Source: Polytrichum commune (taxonomy: Eukaryota > Streptophyta > Polytrichopsida > Polytrichales > Polytrichaceae). Taken from it: a DNA stretch of 64,000 nucleotides. The notes beneath the pieces are model-generated. The model saw only the letters and a list, made by a program, of their open reading frames with translations, made no database searches and had not been told where the DNA came from. A program made the position numbers and the translations under genes. The stretch spans positions 62,772,533 to 62,836,532 of the forward strand of contig OX485804.1 in assembly GCA_950295325.1 (NCBI GenBank), in the 5' to 3' direction. Below, piece by piece: positions 1 through 9,892 of this stretch (positions within the stretch are counted from its first letter, which is position 1; each line of letters opens with the position of its first letter).

Positions 1-414
1 TGGCTTTGGATAGTCGAGGATAGGAGGGCGGAGCAGGTGTACGAGCTTGTCCGGAAACTGCAGCCGGAGTATGCAGTCTCCAAGTCTCATTACATCGCCG
101 CACCGGCGGAGGGAACTTACACGACGTTGAGGGACAAGAAGACCAAGTTCATCAACGTCTTGTGTTTGTACTTCGTGTACAAAGCGGAGTTGCTGAAGGT
201 GCCGAACCACCCTATATCCCGGATGGACAAACTCTTCCAAGTTCCAGAAGGGTTGGGTGCCAACAAGTGCCTCTACGACGAGGCTAAATACGCGAACTAT
301 CCTTTAGATGAGCTGCGGATGGAATTTTACGTGAGAATGATGAGGACGCTGACGAGGAGAGGGGATTGCATCTTCAACGTCTTCGGAGGCTCTAAACCTA
401 TCTATGCTGCCATG
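1..414 (+). CDS. ParB/methyltransferase-like protein, 3' part of MTase-like exon (element A)
   Basis: The frame is open from base 1 (WLWIVEDRRAEQVYELV...) and stops being coding at a GTAAGC donor right after an ATG codon at 412-414. It is the homologue of the last third of the element B exon at 16631-17956: WLWIVE matches WLWIVE, LRMEFYVRMM matches LRLEFYVSVL, and FNVFGGSKPIYAAM matches YNVCGGSKFMYVAM. The glycine-rich segment followed in the next exon by GLSIYSYIED resembles motif I and the following acidic motif of beta-class N6-adenine/N4-cytosine DNA methyltransferases (usual form D-P-F-x-G-S-G-T-T). The catalytic part is outside the window, so activity cannot be judged. The 5' end is missing because the window starts inside the exon. 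Splicing to the exon at 679 is in phase 0. Confidence 0.7.
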
Positions 415-441
415 GTAAGCGACTTTCTATAACTCGTGCGC

Positions 442-608
442 AGTTTGGGTCGATCGACCCAAACTAGGCTCTGTGTTGGTTTGGGTCGATCGACCCAAAC
501 TAGGCTCTTTGTTGGTTTGGGTCGATCGACCCAAACTAGTCTCTTTGTTGGTTTGGGTCGATCGACCCAAACTAGGCTCTTTGTTGGTTTGGGTCGATCG
601 ACCCAAAC
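442..608. repeat. Array of five 22-bp palindromes, 36-bp period (element A intron)
   Basis: Five copies of the palindrome with arms GTTTGGGTCG and CGACCCAAAC and central AT start at 443, 479, 515, 551 and 587, exactly 36 bp apart. They are separated by near-identical 14-bp linkers (TAGGCTCTTTGTTG type). The whole array sits inside the predicted intron 415-678 (donor GTAAGC at 415, acceptor TTGTGTAG ending 678). In element B the corresponding intron also carries palindromes, but of the other family. Confidence 0.95.
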
Positions 609-678
609 TACACATTGTACTTGGTCTTGTTTATGTCCCTCGCCTAATTCTAATGTCTATATAACTTGGATTGTGTAG

Positions 679-2163
679 ATGTCGGGGCTGAGTATATACT
701 CCTACATAGAGGATGGCGATCTGCCATTTTACAGGACGCAGAGATCGTTGGCGAAGAAGATGGACATCCTCGATTGGATCCCGGGTAGCTACGTCGACGA
801 GGTTGTTCAGGGGGGCGAAAACCCTCTTGATAGGGTGAGGCGGATCAACCCGGAAGAAATGGCCATGAGGGCCACAACCCAAGAACCCGAACCTCTTGTC
901 GGGTTGCATCTGGGCAATCCGTCCCGCACAGAAGGTGGCGATGTCGAGGAGGAGGAGGAAGAAGAGGAGCACGAGGAGGCGGAGAAGGAAGGCGACGTGG
1001 AGGAAGGGGCAACGGGCTTCACGCAAGAATCCGAAGCCCCTCAACGGAAGAAGGCGATGCGGGCGGCAACCCCACAGAGTAAGCTCGTGCCCGTCCTGAC
1101 GGTGGACGATGCACGGGACATGTACTCCAGGGACGCGACCGCCACGTTCAGGGAGAGGAGGAAGATGAAGGGGAAGAAGCTGTATGGCGACTACTCCGTG
1201 GAGGAGACCATTGCCATAAGCAGCGAGGACGACGATGACATTGAGCTCGCCAAACGGCTAAGATCAGATCCCCGGTCCCCGACAGCGTTCGATGGCATGG
1301 TTAGGGTGAAGCCCGAGGTCCTGACTGTGGAGGAGGCGAACGAGAAGATGAGGAGGGACGAGGAGCAGCGAGTTCGCCTGCAGAAGGCTGCCGCGGAAGA
1401 ACCCTCAATGCGGAACGAGGTAGCAGAGCTAAGGGCTCTCCTGTTGGAGCAGGAACGACAGAGGGCGATGGCCCAACCTCCGTCCCACGCCGAATTGATA
1501 TCACAAGTGATACAAGGAATGTGGGCGCAAGGTTTGGTGGTGGCTCCCTCCAGCTCCTTCCCGCACTTGCCCCCCGGCTTCCCTCCGCAGAGCATCCCTC
1601 AGCAGCCTGTGCCGCAATCGTCTTTCAGCTTCCAGCACTTGATTCGGCCCCACCAAGTTCCGTACGCGCCGGTCCAGCAAGTGGATGACCCCAACATCTG
1701 GCGCGTCTCTGGAGCCTCCTCCCCTTTGGGCCCTCCACCACTTCGGCCCCCGATAGTCATGGCGCCCCCTCACCAATCGGACGACCCCAGGATGTTTGGG
1801 TCGACCGACCCAAACCCACCATCCACTGGAGTGTCCGAAGGGCCCTCTCCAGATGCAGGACAGTTTGGGTCGCCCGACCCAAACCCCGTTGCAGCGCAGT
1901 CCTCCCTTGACCAACATGGGTGTCAACTAGACACGGCCATGCTAGATGTTGAAGGCTTGCAAGGGCCTGGTGATACCTCTACTCCTAACCAAATCGATGA
2001 ACCCATGCATGATGCAAATGCGGAGATTGGTTTAGGACAAGGGCCTGATGCCGATCGTTTGCAGGAGAAGGTTCCTGACGTCGTCGGAGAAGGCGGTGGC
2101 GAGAGAGGCGGGGCAGCGGGGACGGTGGAGGCTTCCACATCGTCGAGACATGACCAGGGCGAG
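679..2163 (+). CDS. Acidic/coiled-coil exon with SUMO-interaction-like motif (element A)
   Basis: The exon begins at ATG 679, directly after an acceptor AG. It ends at a GAG|GTAATA donor at 2163/2164 (a TGA would follow at 2173-2175 if unspliced). It is homologous to element B 18098-19531. In order: the N-terminal GLSIYSYIED end of the methyltransferase-like fold; a Glu-rich tract (about residues 90-110); a hydrophobic/acidic SUMO-interaction-like motif TIAISSEDDDD (about 175-186); the sumoylation-type consensus RVKPEVLTVEEAN (about 209-221); a Glu/Arg/Lys-rich predicted coiled coil (about 222-265); and a Pro/Gln/Ser-rich tail. Two element-specific palindromes are translated in the tail as FGSTDPN and FGSPDPN. 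No function is established. It is probably one exon of a larger fusion protein starting upstream, because the ATG is also a phase-0 join. Confidence 0.65.
1794..1815. repeat. 22-bp palindrome inside coding sequence (element A)
   Basis: GTTTGGGTCG, central AC, CGACCCAAAC. It is perfect in both arms although it lies in the open reading frame of the acidic exon, where it is read as FGSTDPN. Confidence 0.95.
1863..1884. repeat. 22-bp palindrome inside coding sequence (element A)
   Basis: GTTTGGGTCG, central CC, CGACCCAAAC. Both arms are perfect and it is read as FGSPDPN. It lies 69 bp from the previous coding palindrome. Confidence 0.95.
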
Positions 2164-2185
2164 GTAATACACTGAGCCCTCCCCA

Positions 2186-2207
2186 GTTTGGGTCGACCGA
2201 CCCAAAC
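2186..2207. repeat. 22-bp palindrome in intron (element A)
   Basis: GTTTGGGTCG, central AC, CGACCCAAAC. It lies 22 bp into the predicted intron 2164-2659. Element B has a palindrome of its own family at the equivalent place (19559-19580). The rest of the intron (2208-2659) holds C-rich runs and no other clear feature. Confidence 0.9.
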
Positions 2208-2659
2208 TTGCTGGGTCATTGTCTTGTTGGCGTGGTCGTGTCCCCCTTGCTAGGAGGAAATGCACACCCCCTGCCCCCCATGCTCTACACTTGCTCCCCC
2301 TCCCCCCAACGTGCCCCCCCGCGATCCCCTTCGTCTCACCTGCACTCGACTATGCTCGACCTTGGCGGCGCGCAACCAATTTTGTAGATGTAGAATTAGG
2401 ATAGTGTGAATGCCCTCGTTCACCGCGGTCCCCCCCCCCCCCCCCAATGAAATTGTACATAGAGATTTGTAAAAATAAAATTATTATTTTTGGCGCCCAT
2501 ATGTTTGCATCCGTGTCCCAATGTATGTTGTTCCCCTTGTATGTTTTTGTTGCCACCAATGGTCCAATTCTTCTTGTGTTTGCACAAAATTTCCGTTCTG
2601 CTTGAGATGGACATAGCATAACATAGTCCTCGTCCGCCTTCTCTCGCTCGTCGCCACAG

Positions 2660-3472
2660 GGTTCGGAGCATAGCGTCGCAGCTCCCCACCGATCCTCTCC
2701 GAGGAGTGTGGAGGACAGCGCGGTGGTCCCCCCGATTTTGCCCTCGCCACCTTCGCCTCCCAAGACCCGGTTCCTGGTGCTAGACCTCAACGGGGTCCTT
2801 GTCCAGTGCGTGCATTGTCCGAGGGTCCCCACGGTGCCTTTCTGCAAGCCCGAGGACGCCAACTACGATGGTCCCCCCGCGTACATCAAAAGCAAGCTAG
2901 TGTACCTCCGCCCGTGGCTTCGGCGCTTCCTGCAGGTCGCCCTATCCAAATGGTGGGTGATCGTGTGGAGCTCCATGAAGTCCGAGAACACCCAGGCCGT
3001 CGTGGAGTTCATCTTCAAGGGATTCCAACCCCCGTGCTTGGTCCTAGGACAGGACTCTTGTAGAACGTTATACACCCCCGAGGGCAGGGTTGTGAAAAAG
3101 CCCAACAACCCCGCCGTAAACCAATTTCTTAAGGTCTTGAAGCCAGTCGTATGGGACCAGCGTCCGACCATGGTCGGCTGTCCCTACGACGTTCGCCCCA
3201 CCCGTGACAACACGTTGATGGTGGACGACAGCGCTTCCAAAAACATTTTGAACCCGACCTCGAACTTCATAGTTTGCCCCACGTGGACGGTCGACAAGGT
3301 CCGAGACCGCTTTTTGTTAGACCTACTTAAGTACATTCAAACGCTCGTGGGGAGCGGACTACCCGTGCCCCGGTTCCTTAGTTGTAATCCGATAGGCGAA
3401 AGATACATGGATCCGAAGGACTATATGTACAGAGAGTTGTACGCTCACGCGAAATATAATAAACTCATTTGA
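2660..3472 (+). CDS. HAD/FCP1 (NIF)-like phosphatase-fold exon, DxN type (element A)
   Basis: The frame opens at a CGCCACAG acceptor (ends 2659) and ends in a TGA at 3470-3472 after the C-terminus KYNKLI, conserved in element B. The motif order is that of plant NIF/FCP1-like HAD proteins: FLVLDLNGVLV (motif I, about residue 37), IVWSSMKSENT (motif II region, W-S-S), and TLMVDDSASKNILNP (motif III/IV DD). Motif I is D-L-N, not the D-x-D needed for classical aspartate-based phosphatase chemistry. The same D-L-N occurs in element B, and a DxN form is known in a plant HAD subgroup (recalled, not searched). It may therefore be a binding module rather than an active enzyme. No in-frame ATG fits the conserved start, so it is probably spliced in phase 0 to the exon ending at 2163. 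Confidence 0.75.
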   Translation, partial: GSEHSVAAPHRSSPRSVEDSAVVPPILPSPPSPPKTRFLVLDLNGVLVQCVHCPRVPTVPFCKPEDANYDGPPAYIKSKLVYLRPWLRRFLQVALSKWWVIVWSSMKSENTQAVVEFIFKGFQPPCLVLGQDSCRTLYTPEGRVVKKPNNPAVNQFLKVLKPVVWDQRPTMVGCPYDVRPTRDNTLMVDDSASKNILNPTSNFIVCPTWTVDKVRDRFLLDLLKYIQTLVGSGLPVPRFLSCNPIGERYMDPKDYMYRELYAHAKYNKLI

Positions 3473-3591
3473 GATACTACATGGTGTGCCATTGTGTGTG
3501 ATATATTATGCCTCAATTGTATATCGATTTTCACATGCTCCCCCCTCCCCCCCTCCCCTTGGGTTTTGTTTTGTTTCCTTTTTTGCGCCAG

Positions 3592-4391
3592 CGTTTGGAG
3601 CCCTCGATTGAGATCGTCAGCGAATCAAACTTGGGGAGCTTCTTCTACGAGACCGTCTACGATGCCGCGTCCACCATCGACTACTCCAAGGAGCCTATCG
3701 ACGCCGGCGTCGTCGATAGCCCCCCACCCAAGCAAATCTTCCGGCCATCTCCGTCCCCGTCGCCGCTCAAGGGCATAAATCGCAAATGCGTCCGGACGTC
3801 CCCGTCTCGGCCCGGCGGCAGTAGTACACCTCAACGGCGGCTGCGGATGGACGCTCGGCCTACGAAGAGTGGCACCCTTCCTATTCCTTTGCGGGACGCA
3901 TTGCCCCTCCTCGCCGACTCCGACGGGAACGCCCCCGGTGACAAGGTGAACCCCCCCCCCCCCAAACATGGTTAACCGCGCATTACAATCATCCGGCACT
4001 TAAAAAATGAACGTGTGACACGTTTGGGTCTTCCTCCCTAAACTAACACGTGTGTTCTTGCATTGACGCGTTGCAGGTTGCTCCCACCCGTAAACCTATG
4101 CGGGCTAGTGCGTCCGTCGAGTTGGAGCGTTTCTACTCCATGACCAGAAATGCAAGACAGTCCACTTCATCGTATTCGAATTCTTCATCGTATAATTCGG
4201 GCGGCCGACGGAATCCAAAATGTGTTTTTGATGGCGGTCACCCCAAGAATGGCTATAGTCGCGGGGCGGAGATTTTCAGGAATGTTGAAGCAATGCGAGC
4301 AAAAGAAGCCGCAGCAAAAGAAAAAGAGGCAAAAGAAAAAGAGGCAAAAGAAAAAAAAAGCAAAAGAAAAAGAGGTAGTCTCCGAGGCTAG
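3592..4391 (+). CDS. Ser/Pro-rich basic protein, two exons (element A)
   Basis: Predicted exons are 3592-3945 (acceptor TTTTGCGCCAG, donor AAG|GTGAAC) and 4077-4391 (acceptor GCGTTGCAG, stop TAG), all in phase 0. Element B has the same pair at 21029-21553 and 21706-22026. Conserved blocks are VYDAASTIDYS...IDAGVVDSPPP, a PSPSPSPLK tract, QRRLRMD, SSYNSG and NGYSRGAEIFR, followed by a Lys/Glu-rich tail with repeated AKEKE. This looks like a disordered, basic and possibly nuclear protein. I do not recognise a family. An ATG at 3508 would give a start in A but has no counterpart in B, so the first exon may be elsewhere, or the unit may be an alternative 3' end of the upstream gene. Intron 3946-4076 contains a degraded palindrome at about 4022-4044. 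Confidence 0.6.
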
Positions 4392-4544
4392 ATAGGCCAT
4401 AGTAGGCGTAGGGTTGTGGGCCATAGGCAAGAACATTTTGGGTCGCACTATCCAATGGATGTGTGGTGTTAGCATGCTATGCATTTTACATGCCACACTT
4501 TGTATGTTTTTTTTGCAATAATATAAGTGTCACATGATTTCCCC

Positions 4545-4772
4545 TTCCATATGGTCTAAGGTTTGGATTGCCCTACCTAAACCATCACAAATATGAGTTT
4601 GGAATATTTTGTATGTTATATTATATTGGTTCACATATTTCCCCTTCAATATGATCTATGGTTTGGATTGCCCTACCTAAACCATATTCATACAAGTTTT
4701 TGTGCGATAATATGAATGTTTTAAGATTTCCCCTTCAACTTGGCCTAAGGTTTGGATTGCCCACCCTAAACA
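4545..4772. repeat. Subterminal repeats near right end of element A
   Basis: Three units about 90-95 bp apart each contain TTTCCCCTTC(C/A)A followed by GGTTTGGATTGCCC..CCTAAAC (near 4560, 4652 and 4749). Each core is an imperfect inverted repeat, GTTTGG...CC(T)AAAC, that recalls the outer arms of element A's palindrome. Clustered subterminal repeats next to a TIR commonly bind transposase in CACTA and hAT elements; that role here is inferred. The rest of 4392-4892 shows nothing else. Confidence 0.6.
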
Positions 4773-4892
4773 ATCCCAAATATGAGTTATTAATGGGGAT
4801 CTTGTTCTAAACACCCGCTTCAAAGTGTTCGCATCTTACAACTTTCTCCAATATGTGTTCCATTTATCCTTGTTCTTATTTTTGTGAATGTC

Positions 4893-4933
4893 TCAAAATG
4901 CCCAAAAAGTCTCAATTTAACGAATATAGTGTT
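4893..4933. mobile_element. Right terminal inverted repeat of element A
   Basis: Read on the minus strand from 4933 it is AACACTATATTCGTTAA, then ATTGAGACTTTTTGG. It shares the first 17 bases with the left TIR of element B (6368). Confidence 0.85.
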
Positions 4934-6367
4934 ACATGCTCATTGTGGGTACTTCCACTTCCACCTCCACAGATCAGTCTGACCATTGGATTAAGGAGTT
5001 GAAGAACTTGTTCATTTCGTGGATTTGAGTAAGGAAGAGGGCCCATGAAAAAATTGCAATCACAGTTCATATGCTCTTAAGATCTTCCGTCAAAGTGCAA
5101 AGTGCATGATTTGTGAAGCCATCAAGTAAGGGGACCAATTTTGAAGGTCACATGTGATTAGAATGTCTCATATATGTGCCTATTCATGTGCCACCGTGTG
5201 GAAAAGAACATTCTACCACAATCAAACCACATATTTTGCATTTGAATTTTGACTTGACCAGATTGTAGAATGAAATTGGCCTTTAAAACTTGGATGAAAT
5301 TTTTGAGTTGAAATGTCTATTTTTGTCGTTTGCAAAATTATAGGAAAAAGATTCCACCACATAATAAATACAATTTTCTACCACATAGAATTTTCACAAG
5401 GTTTACCATGTAACACATCTTTTCATGTTTCTTGATATCAATGATAAATAAGGGGATCAGAAGTACCCACTCAAGTCATTTTGGTTTTCTACCATATTTG
5501 AGTGCCACCGAAAGGATGGAACTGATTGGCTAGAACATTGTAGTGAGGACTCAATGAACTATCCATTGAGTAAAAGAGGGCCAGGGCTAATCAAAAAAAT
5601 ATTGCTTGCCCCGTCCCACTACAAAAAATAATTGCCCATGCATTCATCAAGGCCATTTTTTCCATAATACCATATTGAGTGCACCTCATTTTCCAATCCC
5701 AAAATCCAACATTTATGTTCACTTCCACTTAGTAAATGAGAAAATAATTGGGATATCATTACCAAAGTCACAATGAGAGTTTGACACGAAGACTTAACAA
5801 ATAGTGACTCTATCAAATGAGATTTGTAAATAAAATTGGATATCTTTCTCAAAGCAGCTAATCAAAGGTTGTTATAGAACTCCAAATCTTTCCATAAGTT
5901 CAAGAAATTGTTTAGTACACTGAGGATTTTCCGAAGAATAGGTCGAGCTTTGTGTTTATCGATACTGAACCTAAAGTTTGATCATTTGAATAGACCTTTT
6001 ATGTTGTCAATCTCCACCTTGTAATACAACAATATGAAAGTCAATAATACTCTCAATGGATTGAACTGGATACCAATACACTGATTCAAATCTACCTCTC
6101 AAGTTACCACCAAATTATTGCATCTACTCATGTGAGGCTTGGCATGTATGCCTATTTTAACCTTAATACAAGTCCGTGTAAGGCAATCAAATATTGAGTA
6201 ATTTGATTAGGTCCAAGTAGCCACAAATAGCCTCCAGAGTCTAGGCTTTGGGATTTTGGCCTTGACCCTCCATAACATAGATTGGTTTATTTAAATGGGG
6301 CTAGTTTGGGCCTAGTTTGGTCATTTATTTTAAATGGATGCCTAGAATTTCAATCTTGGCTAGTCAT
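4934..6367. repeat. Duplicated host block Y, copy 1
   Basis: Non-coding AT-rich DNA collinear and nearly identical by eye with 55864-57292; its first and last parts also match 43011-43340 and 44640-45419. It is bounded exactly by the right end of element A and the left end of element B, so both elements inserted about 1.4 kb apart in the same duplicated block. No convincing gene is visible. Confidence 0.85.
6364..6367. other. Target-site duplication TCAT, left of element B
   Basis: TCAT also follows the right TIR at 22419-22422. The paralogous unoccupied site at 57289-57292 has a single TCAT in the context TTGGCTAGTCATGTGTGG. Confidence 0.8.
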
Positions 6368-6396
6368 AACACTATATTCGTTAATCGGAGACTTTT
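6368..6396. mobile_element. Left terminal inverted repeat of element B
   Basis: AACACTATATTCG, then TTAATC, then GGAGACTTTT. It pairs with 22390-22418. Confidence 0.9.
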
Positions 6397-6423
6397 GAAA
6401 GTCTCAAAATAAAATATGCCCAT

Positions 6424-6672
6424 AGTTTGGGATGCCAATATTGTGGGCATATGGAATGTTGGGAACATCAAGAACATGACAATTTAAAATTTTGCACGTA
6501 AAGAATATTCCTAATACTAAAAATAGAAAATTGCAATTATAATGAAAACGTGAACTCCATGTGGAAAATAACAAGCGAATCTAAAAAACAAATGGTTTAT
6601 GTCATTATAGAGTTTGGGGTGCGCATCCCATAAGTAAGGTTCTTATGGTTTTGGATGGCACATCCCAAACGT
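6424..6672. repeat. Left subterminal motifs of element B
   Basis: Three related motifs of the type GTTTGGGATG / CATCCCAAAC occur: at about 6424-6436, at 6612-6632 (a near-palindrome TGGGGTGCGCATCCCA), and at 6649-6670 (TTTTGGATG..CATCCCAAAC). They differ from the internal TTTACGAACG family. By position they could be transposase-binding subterminal repeats; that is inference. Confidence 0.5.
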
Positions 6673-6763
6673 ATACCACAATTGAGTGTGACAAGTCTAT
6701 TAAAAACCAAGACTACTAAACACTAATGTTTTTTTCCGCCGTTAACTTTCACCTATGTTATGT

Positions 6764-9700
6764 TTACCCATCTCCATCTTCCGCTTCATATCCATTCTCG
6801 GCGTCATTTTCCGCAGCTGCAATACGTGCCAAGTTGTCTTTGGCAAAATCTATATGTTTTTGGGAGATGGTCATTGTTTCTGTGTTGGAACCTTTGCGCG
6901 GCTTCCAAGCACAAAGTATAGTATCCGTGTTTATCCAAACCGGTGTGTACGCTGAGTCCACTGTCCACTTAAAATTCTTTTTGGTGTCCCAACCTAAATA
7001 AGTGCGGAGCACGTTGTGGTCTTTAGTGCTTGGACGATAATATTCCACCTCAATTTGACGAAAGTTGGGGCTAGTTCGAACAAAATTGGGTGAAGACAAT
7101 GCTTTTACCAACCAAATTGGCTTGGGATGCTCCTCATCCCCTGCTCGTACGAGGACCAAATACCCTTCATGGCAATCAACACCTACACGAAACGACGGTG
7201 CCGGTCGATTACGGGCAGGGCCAACGTAATGCTCGTCCATTGCGAACTCTTCATGAACGTCTCCATTGCTGAAAAACATAGTATCGGACTCGACAACCGT
7301 CAAACGACTTTGTGGCCAAAATCCTTGTGTCAAAGTCGTACGGGTGTCGCCACCAAGTGTCATCAAGGCTGAGCGAATGCGATCCCAATACGCGATCAAC
7401 GGTTCATGGGTATCTCTAACACGTCTTGTGATGTCCTCCTCGCACAACTCTTTCCAATATTCAATGAATCCGGATATGCCTTTGATGATTTCCGGCCCAT
7501 TCCTCATGGGTTCGGGTTTGCAAGGCTTTGGTTCCCCATCCGGGACCAAACATTTCCCATCATTGTCTTGACGCCATACGAGTATACCATCATCCGGGCC
7601 CCAATTAGGTGATGTGCACAAAAGCTTGAATTGCATGGCCGGGAGACCATCGTCCCTCATATAAAATCGGAATTGCTGTGCTTTGGTATGCCCCACCAAA
7701 CGGTCCCCTCCCTTCAACATGTATGGCTTGATGAAGGCCTTGAAATCTGGTACTTCCTCAATCAAGTGCGGAATTACTGGCATATGGTCCAAATCCATAT
7801 ACGATTTCATAAGAAGAGGTATGGTTGGAAAATCTTCTTCATGCAACTTCATGCTCCACCGTCCGAATGATGCATCAATGTCGTCGTGTGTATGTCCCAC
7901 CATCAAGAAAGACACAAACACCTCCTTGAAGATTCCTTTCGCCACGAACAATGACCAAAAACAAAATACGTATCGACATTTGTTGTCCTTCGTACAATTA
8001 TCAAGTTGAACGTGGAGAGTTGGAGGCAATGGTTTTGCACAAATGGGCTCTCCGGGTGGTTTTGGCAATGACGACATACAAACCTCCTTCCCCGCAAGCA
8101 CTGCCTCATAAAGGGATGTGGTTCCACAACCATCAAAAAGTGCACGGGAAGAATGTACCGGTGGCTTCTCAAGATCGCGCAACAGTTTTGCAAATGAACC
8201 CACCATGTGGTTAGCATCCCCAGGGTAAAAATCCAAACCATAATGGGCAAACTTTACGTCCCCATGGCCGTGGGCAATCATACCTGGAAAAAACAAACGA
8301 TGCGTGACCAAAATAATCAAATAACCACTAAACGGATGTATGGAGTTGGACATTTGCCAAACACACCCAAGAAAATTGGATAGACTTTAAACACGTAGTT
8401 GTGATTTCATACAAACCTGTGACAGCTACGGGCAACTTGAAGAGACCATCCGTGGCCTTTATTTTGCGTGCATAACAAGGGCATGCGGTTTTGGCGTGGT
8501 CCATTTTATCATGGATGACTGTTAGAACCTCTGTGGGCCTCATTATGGATAGAGCACGATTCTTATAGTAATCTTGACGGTGTGCCTCTTGATTGTTGAC
8601 ATGTTCAATATATTTTTTCTGGTGTCTGGAATGAGATTCAGTGCCTATGGGGTGGGCGTCTCGAAGACCTTTGTATTTTTCACACGTCGTACATCTAGCG
8701 AACTTGTCCCCGGGTCTTTTCAGAATGTATTCCGCAAACTGCTGGTTTTTAATCACACTCAACTTGGACAAAGAAATGGGCCCACATCCCACTATGCGAC
8801 CCACTTCATTGATGTCCGTTAAGATGTTCTTCCATTTTGTACCCGTGGGCAACACCATTTGAACAACCTTCTCCCCTGACGACAATGTCCTCGTCTTGTG
8901 GGGCATTGCATCGGCCAATGGCACTATGATGGTGGATAGTGTCGCGGACGCTTGCAGTGTAGCTTCCCTAGGTTTCTTTGTGCCCGAGTTGCCATGAAAT
9001 CGAGAGCGGCGACCCAACGATGAATACTTTCGAAACCTATAAAAGTCAACCTTGGAGACGGCATGGATGGTATACCACGCTGTACAACACACATCAACAT
9101 TCTCAAGTGTCACCACCTTATGCCCATGGGTATCAAGGTGCAAATTTCTGTGGACCTCGAGTTTCTTAGCCGACCTCATACGAAAATCCGCAAGCCACAT
9201 CTCTTGACGCAGAGATCTAATTTTCTCCCGCGGGAAAATTGGCAACATTTCCTCGCGCAACAATCCTTGCCGGACACTAGACGGATAGATTCGTCCCCCA
9301 AAAGCCGATCCCGTCGACGCTCCTTATCTCCGCGAGGCACACGGTTTGAATCATATCTATGGAGGCCTTTGCGAGGACGTGTTGTGGCCAACAAAGCTAA
9401 TTGTGTTTGCTTATGCCGCCGCTCATGATCCCACAAACTCACTTCCTCATGTAGAACTTGACGAAGCGGCCATCGACGCAAGGAAAATCTCCATGTCACC
9501 GGGACCTCTACCGGAAGCAAAGAGTTCAAGATGCACACGCCAACATTATCGAGACCTAGGGCATTGGCATCGACACAATCACGGGGATTGGAGTTTCTAC
9601 ATATGCCATCTGCCACCGGGACACCAACCTCGTTGAGTAGAACGACATCAAGGCCAACCCATTGCTCCCTCCCGAAACCGGCACACAACGGAATGTCATC

Positions 9701-9892
9701 GTGGTCATCTCCGGAATGCAGAGATTGTTCGTAGACTTCCAAATATTCATGGGAGGATGTATCCACAAACACCCCCCTCACGTTTGGCACACCATTACTA
9801 TCTGCCGACGGGGAAGACAGTTCACATTCAGCATCGGATGACGATGCATACGTCGACAACTCCAATGAACTATCACCCACATGCAACGCCAT
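6764..9892 (-). CDS. DUF7869-type protein, putative transposase (element B)
   Basis: Minus-strand gene of at least three exons. The start ATG is at 9892-9890 (MALHVGDSSLELSTYASSSD, acidic N-terminus). Exon 2 ends at 8417 and exon 3 is 8283-6764; the intron 8284-8416 has a GTTTGT donor and a TTTTTTCCAG acceptor, and restores LPVAVTGMIAHGHGD. The frame changes between about 9442 (GTGAGT donor candidate) and about 9251, so another intron is likely there. Conserved stretches are CTAWYTIHAVSKVDFYRF, FARCTTCEKYKGLRDA, MIAHGHGDVKFAHYGLD, VQLDNCTKDNKCRYV and MVGHTHDDIDASFGRWS. The three Asp-bearing segments are compatible with an RNase H-like DDE core. DUF7869 proteins are multi-copy in non-seed plants. 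Being the only such gene between the TIRs, it is the best transposase candidate; activity is inferred. It ends in the acidic tail YEAEDGDG. Confidence 0.75.
8284..8416 (-). other. Intron of the DUF7869 gene
   Basis: On the minus strand it starts GTTTGTATG and ends TTTTTTCCAG; removing it joins GTCACAG to GTATGATT in frame. Confidence 0.8.

Larger units (their letters stand above)
1..4933 (+). mobile_element. Giant DNA transposon A (left part outside window)
   Basis: The right end is at 4933. The last 41 bases, read on the minus strand, begin AACACTATATTCGTTAA and continue into GAGACTTTTT, which matches both ends of element B (6368-22418). Directly outside, ACATGCTCATTG is the sequence found uninterrupted in the paralogous blocks at 43011 and 55864, so 4933/4934 is a genuine insertion junction and ACAT is the likely 4-bp target duplication. 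The inside holds four coding units in the same order, orientation and intron phase as element B. The left end and any transposase gene lie upstream of base 1. The TIR contains CACTA offset by two bases, which hints at a CACTA-like affinity, but the superfamily is unproven. Confidence 0.8.

Noticed and set aside
37-432. Independent 131-aa gene starting at base 37
   Set aside because: Homology with element B shows the exon begins upstream of the window and ends at a splice donor at 414.
442-608. CRISPR-like array (regular palindromic repeats, constant spacing)
   Set aside because: The 14-bp linkers are nearly identical rather than unique spacers, there are no cas genes, and the setting is a plant intron.
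427-678. ORFs on both strands across the palindrome array
   Set aside because: They only read the repeated palindrome (GRSTQTN..., VDRPKLG...); the 36-bp period keeps any frame open.
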